A stretch of 18,918 nt of DNA from Urinicoccus sp. (GTDB taxonomy: Bacteria > Bacillota > Clostridia > Tissierellales > Peptoniphilaceae). How positions within the stretch are numbered: the first letter of the stretch is position 1; each line of letters begins with the position of its first letter. The DNA is taken from NCBI GenBank assembly GCA_029983435.1, contig JASBZN010000008.1, forward strand, positions 1 through 18,918. Reading direction: 5' to 3'. The notes beneath the pieces were generated by a model. The model did no database searches, was not told the DNA's origin, and worked only from the letters and a program-made list of their open reading frames with translations. The translations under genes and the position numbers were made by a program. Shown here piece after piece: positions 14,178-18,918 of the stretch.

Positions 14178-14840
14178 ATGATATATGTTGTAGAAGACGA
14201 TAATAGCATTCGAGAATTGATTTTATATGCTTTAGAAGGACAAAACTATCTAGCCAAGGGCTTTGGTAAGCCCTCTGATTTTTGGAAGGCCATGGAAGAA
14301 GAACGGCCGAAACTTGTTCTTTTAGATATTATGCTTCCAGAACAAGATGGGATGGAAATTTTAAAAGAGCTAAAAAATCAAAGTCGAACAAGGGAAATTC
14401 CTGTTATTATGCTTACAGCAAAGGATTCTGAGTACGATATGGTAACAGGCTTGGATACAGGGGCAGACGACTACATGACCAAGCCCTTCCGTATGATGGA
14501 ATTATTAAGTCGAATTGGTGCAGTCCTGAGGCGGTCGGGAATAAAAAATGAAGATATTCTAAAGATAGGTAAGGTGCAAGTCGATAAGTCCAGACACCTG
14601 GCAAGGGTGGACGGAGAAGAAATCGACTTGACGCCGAAGGAGTTTGATATCTTATGGATTCTCATGTCTAGACCTGGCTATGTTTTTTCACGAGATACCC
14701 TTTTTCAAAGAATATGGGGAACAGATTTTGCTGGGGAAAGTAGGACCTTAGATGTTCACATGGGGTCTTTGAGACAAAAACTTGGACCGGAAAAAGATCG
14801 CATTCAAACTGTCCGGGGCCTAGGATATAAAATCATATGA
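14178..14840 (+). CDS. phoP: Phosphate response regulator, OmpR/PhoB class
   Basis: A 220-residue response regulator. The receiver domain (1-~115) has acidic pocket Asp7/Asp8, phosphorylated Asp50 in VLLDIMLP, Thr80 and Lys102. The C-terminal winged helix (from ~125) shows LTPKEFDILWILMSRPG and TLDVHMGSLRQKLG. Phosphorylated by PhoR, it should bind the TTTACA repeats before pstS. The ATG has GAGGTGAT upstream at good spacing. Its stop overlaps the phoR start as ATGA. By sequence alone it is an OmpR-family regulator; the PhoP/PhoB role comes from its place right after pstSCAB-phoU. Confidence 0.87.
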   Translation: MIYVVEDDNSIRELILYALEGQNYLAKGFGKPSDFWKAMEEERPKLVLLDIMLPEQDGMEILKELKNQSRTREIPVIMLTAKDSEYDMVTGLDTGADDYMTKPFRMMELLSRIGAVLRRSGIKNEDILKIGKVQVDKSRHLARVDGEEIDLTPKEFDILWILMSRPGYVFSRDTLFQRIWGTDFAGESRTLDVHMGSLRQKLGPEKDRIQTVRGLGYKII

Positions 14841-16507
14841 AGGGAAAATTAAGTAAGCGAATATTTGCCTCTATCCTCAAAATTACTGGGATTGTTCTTT
14901 TGATCTGTATTTTGATTGGAGGAGGCATTTTTTACTATAGCTATAACAACCGTATACAAGAAGAATTTTACAAAGAGGCCCTTTATTTATCCTATACCTT
15001 GGACTCTAGTCCTTCCGGGGGCTTAGAAAATCTTCCCAAACAAAAAGAGAGGATTACTCTTTTAGATCATAACGGCAGAGTTCTCTATGACAACAAAGTA
15101 AATCCAGACCACTTAAAAAGCCATTATGATCGGCCAGAATTTCAAAAAGCCCAAAAAGAAGGTTTTGGTTTTGTCCGTCGTTTTTCTGTAACTTTGGATA
15201 AGCAAACAGCCAACTATGCCTATCGAATGGCAGACGGTCGTGTATTAAGGGTGTCTAAGCAAGTGTCCACAATCTTTGCGCCCCTTCTTAAAGGGTTGAT
15301 TCCCATTTTTATTGTGGTGGGATTTTTAGTCTTTTTTGTCAGTTTAGCAGCACAAAAACTGTCTCGGCAAATTGTCCAACCCATTAACCACATTGACCTG
15401 GAAAATCCAAGAGATATTGCTCTTTACGAAGAGATTCGACCCTTGGTTCAAAGGCTCTCTATGCAAAACAAGGCCTTGGACCAAACTCTGGCCCGAGAAA
15501 GGGAAAGGCAAGAGGAATTTCAATGGATGGTAGACCACATGTCTGAGGGACTCCTCTTGGTAGATGACAAGGAAAGAATTGTTTCCTTTAACAACAGCGT
15601 CCTCTACCTCTTAGGAGCCCATAAGGTGAGACGGGGAGAGCATTTTCGCAATCTTCGAGTAGACACCAGTTTGGAAATGGATATTCGTAGCGGCCTTAAG
15701 GGCCATCGATCTCGGAAGATTTTTAAAAAGGAAAACGGCAGTTATGAAATAAACATTCATCCTATTTCTCAAAATGAAAGAGTAAGTGGGGTTGTTCTCT
15801 TAGTTTTAGATGTAACCCAAAGAGAAGAGCTAGAACAATACCGGCGGGAATTTACAGCCAATGTCAGCCATGAATTAAAAACTCCCTTGACCTCTATTAT
15901 GGGATTTGGAGAACTATTGGCCCAAGGCCTCATTAAGACCCAAGACATCTACAGCGTTGGGCATCGGATTGAAAGTGAAGCTGAACGGCTCATGGACTTA
16001 GTCCAAGACCTCTTAAAACTTTCCCAAATTGAAGAAGGAGGCAGTATCTTTAAAAAAGGCTGTTTTAGTCCTGGTGAAGTCATTGAATCGGTTTTAGAAC
16101 ATTTACAGGAAATTGCCCAAAAAAAGGACATCCAACTAATTTTTTCTGGAGAATCTTCTACCCTAGTAGGTCAAAAGAAGTTGTTTTATGAAATGATGTA
16201 CAATTTAGTTGACAATGGGATTAAATATTCTAAAGGTCCCGGATATGTAAAAGTGACTCTAAGGGAAGATGTGACGGGGATTCATGTTAAGGTTGAAGAT
16301 AATGGTCCAGGGATTGACCCAGAGGACCAATCCAGAGTTTTTGAGCGCTTTTATCGAGGGGACAAGTCCCACTCTTCAGAAATTGAAGGAACGGGCTTGG
16401 GCCTATCCATTGTAAAGCATGCTGTTAAGGCCTTTGAAGGCACCATTGACTTAAAGAGTTCCAACAAGGGAACCAGTTTTTATATGGAATTTCCAAAAAC
16501 ACAGTAA
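14837..16507 (+). CDS. phoR: Phosphate sensor histidine kinase PhoR
   Basis: A 556-residue membrane sensor kinase. Helix 1 (~11-34) and helix 2 (~153-172) enclose an extracytoplasmic domain of ~115 residues. A short linker follows in place of a clear HAMP domain, then a coiled stretch (~200-230), a PAS domain (~230-325: MSEGLLLVDDKERIVSFN), the HisKA domain with phosphorylated His345 in NVSHELKTP, and the ATPase domain with N box NLVDNGIKYS, G1 VEDNGPGI, F box RFYRGD and G2 GTGLGLSIV. All catalytic boxes are intact. The PAS-containing PhoR design is typical of Firmicutes. It overlaps phoP by four bases, so both are translated together. Confidence 0.88.
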   Translation: MKGKLSKRIFASILKITGIVLLICILIGGGIFYYSYNNRIQEEFYKEALYLSYTLDSSPSGGLENLPKQKERITLLDHNGRVLYDNKVNPDHLKSHYDRPEFQKAQKEGFGFVRRFSVTLDKQTANYAYRMADGRVLRVSKQVSTIFAPLLKGLIPIFIVVGFLVFFVSLAAQKLSRQIVQPINHIDLENPRDIALYEEIRPLVQRLSMQNKALDQTLARERERQEEFQWMVDHMSEGLLLVDDKERIVSFNNSVLYLLGAHKVRRGEHFRNLRVDTSLEMDIRSGLKGHRSRKIFKKENGSYEINIHPISQNERVSGVVLLVLDVTQREELEQYRREFTANVSHELKTPLTSIMGFGELLAQGLIKTQDIYSVGHRIESEAERLMDLVQDLLKLSQIEEGGSIFKKGCFSPGEVIESVLEHLQEIAQKKDIQLIFSGESSTLVGQKKLFYEMMYNLVDNGIKYSKGPGYVKVTLREDVTGIHVKVEDNGPGIDPEDQSRVFERFYRGDKSHSSEIEGTGLGLSIVKHAVKAFEGTIDLKSSNKGTSFYMEFPKTQ

Positions 16508-16525
16508 AAAGATAGGAGAAGGGAT

Positions 16526-16912
16526 ATGAAATTTCACCAAGGCCAGGAATTTAACTACCAAAGAACCTTTACCAAAGAGGACGTAAAAAAGTTTATGGAC
16601 TTGGCCCACTACAAGGGCCGCCACCACCTAGAAGAGAATGAAGATGGAGAAGTGATGATTCAAGGCTTGTTAACAGCCACTCTTCCCACAACGATTGGTG
16701 GAGAATTTGATCTTTTGATCTACCAAATGCACTATGACCTCTTAAAACCAGTCTATACCCAAGACCATATTCGTTGCAAAGTTTCTGTTGACCAAGCAGA
16801 AAAGAAGAAAGAAAGAGTTTACTATACCCTAAAGATTGCTTGTAAAAATCAAAATGATGTGCTTGTTTTCTCTGGCTATCTTAAGGGGATAGAACTTACA
16901 TTTGACAACTAA
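16526..16912 (+). CDS. Hotdog-fold protein, MaoC-dehydratase-like, catalytic Asp missing
   Basis: A 128-residue cytoplasmic protein that reads along the whole MaoC pattern: FTKEDVKKFMDLA (15-27), GLLTATLPTTIGG (47-59), LLKPVYTQDHIRCKV (72-86) and the C-terminal strands KNQNDVLVFSGYLKGIE. MaoC-type (R)-enoyl-CoA hydratases use an Asp and a His in a GDxNPxH motif. Here the matching stretch is HYKGRHH (28-34): the His is kept (34), but Asp is Tyr29 and Asn is Gly31. It is therefore probably not a hydratase; a thioesterase-like or binding role is possible. The ATG has GGAGAAGGG upstream. It lies 18 bases after phoR and before the terminator, so it should be co-transcribed with phoPR. Confidence 0.7.
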   Translation: MKFHQGQEFNYQRTFTKEDVKKFMDLAHYKGRHHLEENEDGEVMIQGLLTATLPTTIGGEFDLLIYQMHYDLLKPVYTQDHIRCKVSVDQAEKKKERVYYTLKIACKNQNDVLVFSGYLKGIELTFDN

Positions 16913-16972
16913 AAGATGGAAAAAGACAAAATACCTCCAAAAAAAGGTCTGTCTATCTTTTAAGATGTTTTC

Positions 16973-17014
16973 AAGTATCCATTGGAGATCCAGTCTCTGA
17001 TGGATACTTTTTTT
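16973..17014 (+). terminator. Terminator ending the pst-pho-hotdog block
   Basis: Outer 10-bp perfect arms (16973-16982 with 17000-17009) enclose an inner GAGA/TCTC pairing and run into seven T. It separates the Pho block from walRK. A weaker structure, AAAAGAT/ATCTTTT, lies between the hotdog stop and this hairpin. Confidence 0.88.
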
Positions 17015-17061
17015 GAAAGCAGGGGAAAGGGACTAGAGACAACAATAGCAAATAGAAATTG

Positions 17062-17070
17062 TGGTATAAT
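17062..17070 (+). promoter_or_regulatory. Extended -10 promoter of walR
   Basis: TGG followed by a perfect TATAAT (17065-17070); no clear -35 hexamer at 17 bases. The start would be near 17077, giving a leader of about a dozen bases with GGAGGGTGA before the walR ATG. Confidence 0.6.
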
Positions 17071-17089
17071 AGAAAAAAGGAGGGTGACT

Positions 17090-17776
17090 ATGACATCTAA
17101 GATATTAATCGTTGACGACGAAGAATCCATCGGAGAAATTATCTCCTATAACTTAGAAAAAGAAGGCTTTGCATCTGAAATTGCCTATGATGGACTCCAA
17201 TGTTTAAAAGCCTTGGAAAAGTCCAATTTTGACCTGGTTTTACTAGATGTTATGATGCCGAATTTAGATGGCTTTCAAACCTTACAAGAAATCCGAAAAA
17301 CCAGCCGTATTCCAGTGATTATGCTAACGGCCAAAGAAGAAGAAGTAGACAAGGTTTTGGGCTTGGAACTAGGGGCAGATGACTATGTCGTAAAGCCCTT
17401 TTCCATGCGTGAGCTTCTTGCTCGGGTAAAAACGAACTTGAGACGCCTAGGCTATGAAAGTGAAAAACCGGATGAAAAAATCCTATCTTTGGGGGATATA
17501 ACCATTGATTTAGGAAAATATGAAGTGCAAAAAAGAGGACAGGTTATTGACCTTACTCTACGGGAGTTTGAACTCTTGAAATTTTTGGCCCAAACACCAG
17601 ACCAAGTGTATTCTAGAGAAGAATTGTTAGAAAAAGTCTGGGGCTATGAATATTACGGAGACATTCGAACGGTAGATGTAACAGTAAGACGGTTACGGGA
17701 AAAGATTGAAGACGGCGATGGCGATTTTCAATATATTTTAACGAAACGCGGAGTGGGCTATTACTTCGGAGGATAA
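17090..17776 (+). CDS. walR: Response regulator WalR (YycF)
   Basis: A 228-residue OmpR-class regulator, usually essential in Firmicutes, controlling cell-wall hydrolases and growth. The receiver has Asp9/Asp10, phosphorylated Asp53 in VLLDVMMPNLDG, Thr80 and Lys102. The winged helix has DLTLREFELLKFLAQ, the segment EKVWGYEYYGDIRTVDVTVRRLREKIE and the ending TKRGVGYYF, very characteristic of WalR. The frame is open upstream to 16982, but that would run through the terminator and promoter; ATG 17090 with GGAGGGTGA is the true start and gives the normal WalR length. walK follows after one base. Confidence 0.95.
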   Translation: MTSKILIVDDEESIGEIISYNLEKEGFASEIAYDGLQCLKALEKSNFDLVLLDVMMPNLDGFQTLQEIRKTSRIPVIMLTAKEEEVDKVLGLELGADDYVVKPFSMRELLARVKTNLRRLGYESEKPDEKILSLGDITIDLGKYEVQKRGQVIDLTLREFELLKFLAQTPDQVYSREELLEKVWGYEYYGDIRTVDVTVRRLREKIEDGDGDFQYILTKRGVGYYFGG

Positions 17777-17777
17777 G

Positions 17778-18918
17778 ATGCATTCTAGTTTTAAAGCGAG
17801 ATTTATCTTTATCTATATTATCTTAGTTTTAATTTGCATGGCCATTGTTGGGACTTTTTTAATTGATCGATTGGAAGTATCACAAATGAGAACCATTGAA
17901 GGGGAGATGAACGAAACCATTGATTCCATGGTGGCGTCTGCCGGTTATTTAAAAGATGGCCAGTGGCAAAAAGAAGCGGATCTTTTACAAAACACCCTAG
18001 ATGGTTGGCGACTTTCTTCTGGAGAGTCCATGTATATTATTTCCGAGGATCGGGTGCCTGTTATTTTAGCCTCTTCAGTAAATTCGAAAGATGAAATTCG
18101 AGGAGAAAACGCCCTGGCGCAAAGAGACCTATCTCCAGATCTTATTTTGGAATCCTTAGAGGGAAATGTCTCGGAAACCACTATTTTAGAAAACACCCAG
18201 GTCCCCATCCGCCATTTGGCCAAGCCAGTTTTTTCAGCTAATGGCCAGGTTCAAGGGGTTTTTTATATGACCACAAGCCTGGAATCTGTCTATAGCGTGA
18301 TTTCAGACACCAAGCAACTCTTAACCTATGCAACAGTTATGGGCTTTGTCATTACCACAATTTTAGGTTTTTTCATTTCCAATTCAGTAACAGGACCTGT
18401 TCGAGAAATTACTTCCAAGGCCAAGGATTTGGCAGAGGGGAATTTTGACCAGCATGTAGAGGTGAAAAGCGGGGATGAGATTGGTCAAATGGCCTCTATG
18501 TTTAACTATTTAACGGGAGAACTCAAGGAGACCATGAACAAAATGGACGTAGAGCGGTCCAAGTTAAACACCATCTTCCACTACATGGCAGAGGGAGTTA
18601 TTGCCATTGATCGGAATAATTATCTTATTCATATTAACCCGACAGGGCAAAATATTCTAAAATTGTCTCAAACCATCTTAGATGGAGAAGAAAAAGTTCC
18701 TCTGGACCAATTAAATTTAACAGATATTAACTACTACAATCCACCAAGTTTGTCGGGAGAAAGGCAGCTAGAAATCAATAAGGCTTTTTATAATATTAAG
18801 TATGCTCCCTATAAAAATGAAGTGAACCAAGATTCTGGTTTGATTGTAGTGTTTCAAGATATTACTCAAGAGCATCAGCTGGATGAGATGCGCAAGGAAT
18901 TTGTGGCCAATGTGAGCC
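17778..18918 (+). CDS. walK: Sensor histidine kinase WalK (YycG), cut by the window end
   Basis: The first 380 codons of a membrane sensor kinase; the frame is open to the window edge. Helix 1 is at ~9-30 and an extracytoplasmic sensor at ~31-180, with helix 2 at ~182-204. A HAMP domain (~205-256: GPVREITSKAKDLAEGNFD, GDEIGQMASMFNYL) and a PAS domain (~265-365: YMAEGVIAIDRNNYLIHINP) follow. The sequence stops in MRKEFVANVS, right before the expected phosphorylated His, so HisKA and ATPase domains lie outside. This order matches WalK. ATG 17778 has GGAGG five bases upstream, overlapping the walR end. The usual downstream partners yycH, yycI and walJ would lie beyond the window. Confidence 0.92.
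   Translation, partial: MHSSFKARFIFIYIILVLICMAIVGTFLIDRLEVSQMRTIEGEMNETIDSMVASAGYLKDGQWQKEADLLQNTLDGWRLSSGESMYIISEDRVPVILASSVNSKDEIRGENALAQRDLSPDLILESLEGNVSETTILENTQVPIRHLAKPVFSANGQVQGVFYMTTSLESVYSVISDTKQLLTYATVMGFVITTILGFFISNSVTGPVREITSKAKDLAEGNFDQHVEVKSGDEIGQMASMFNYLTGELKETMNKMDVERSKLNTIFHYMAEGVIAIDRNNYLIHINPTGQNILKLSQTILDGEEKVPLDQLNLTDINYYNPPSLSGERQLEINKAFYNIKYAPYKNEVNQDSGLIVVFQDITQEHQLDEMRKEFVANVS

Noticed and set aside
16982..17089. 36-residue N-terminal extension of WalR
   Set aside because: It would be translated from inside the terminator stem and through the walR promoter; ATG 17090 with a strong ribosome site gives the standard WalR N-terminus.
17945..18223. 92-residue minus-strand frame inside walK
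   Set aside because: It lies opposite the conserved sensor region of walK and has no independent signals.
1..18918. CRISPR arrays, insertion sequences, prophage or toxin-antitoxin genes
   Set aside because: No regularly spaced repeats, transposase-like frames, terminal repeats or integration scar beside the tRNA were found by reading.

Overview
The window looks like chromosomal DNA of a low-GC Gram-positive anaerobe of the Firmicutes, probably on the clostridial/Tissierellia side. The grounds are strong AGGAGG-type ribosome sites, A/T-ending codons, TATAAT-type promoters, T-tailed hairpin terminators, and a WalRK two-component system, which is characteristic of Firmicutes. The species is inference. 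I see no insertion sequence, CRISPR array, phage gene or integration scar; nearly all genes belong to known families.

Region by region. (1) 1-1920: one single-gene unit for an ABC exporter, with promoter, operator-like inverted repeat and terminator. (2) 2047-4622: a cobalt ECF transporter operon, cbiM-cbiN-cbiQ-cbiO. A clear promoter leaves only about 50 nt of leader, without a cobalamin riboswitch but with a perfect palindrome. (3) 4608-5304: a minus-strand gene for a small unknown membrane protein, then a lone tRNA-Gly(CCC) with its own promoter and terminator. (4) 5316-9725: a minus-strand LuxR-type regulator divergent from a three-gene operon: NhaC-family antiporter, alanine-dehydrogenase-family enzyme and Asp/Glu-racemase-family protein. 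This is the least standard part of the window and looks like an amino-acid use module. (5) 9726-16912: a Pho regulon block. A Pho-box promoter drives pstS-pstC-pstA-pstB-phoU; an extended -10 promoter precedes phoP-phoR and a hotdog-fold (MaoC-like) gene; a strong terminator closes the unit. (6) 17062-18918: promoter, walR and the 5' two thirds of walK, cut off by the window edge just before its phosphorylated histidine.

How they work together. PstSCAB imports phosphate, PhoU couples transporter state to the PhoR kinase, and PhoP would act on the TTTACA repeats before pstS. WalRK, which controls cell-wall growth, follows directly. CbiMNQO brings in cobalt for B12. The regulator/antiporter/dehydrogenase/racemase group probably handles one amino acid or a related compound, but its substrate cannot be read from the sequence. 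No clearly new system is evident; the best leads are that group, the divergent pocket of its dehydrogenase, the hotdog protein lacking the MaoC catalytic Asp, and several perfect inverted repeats at promoters.
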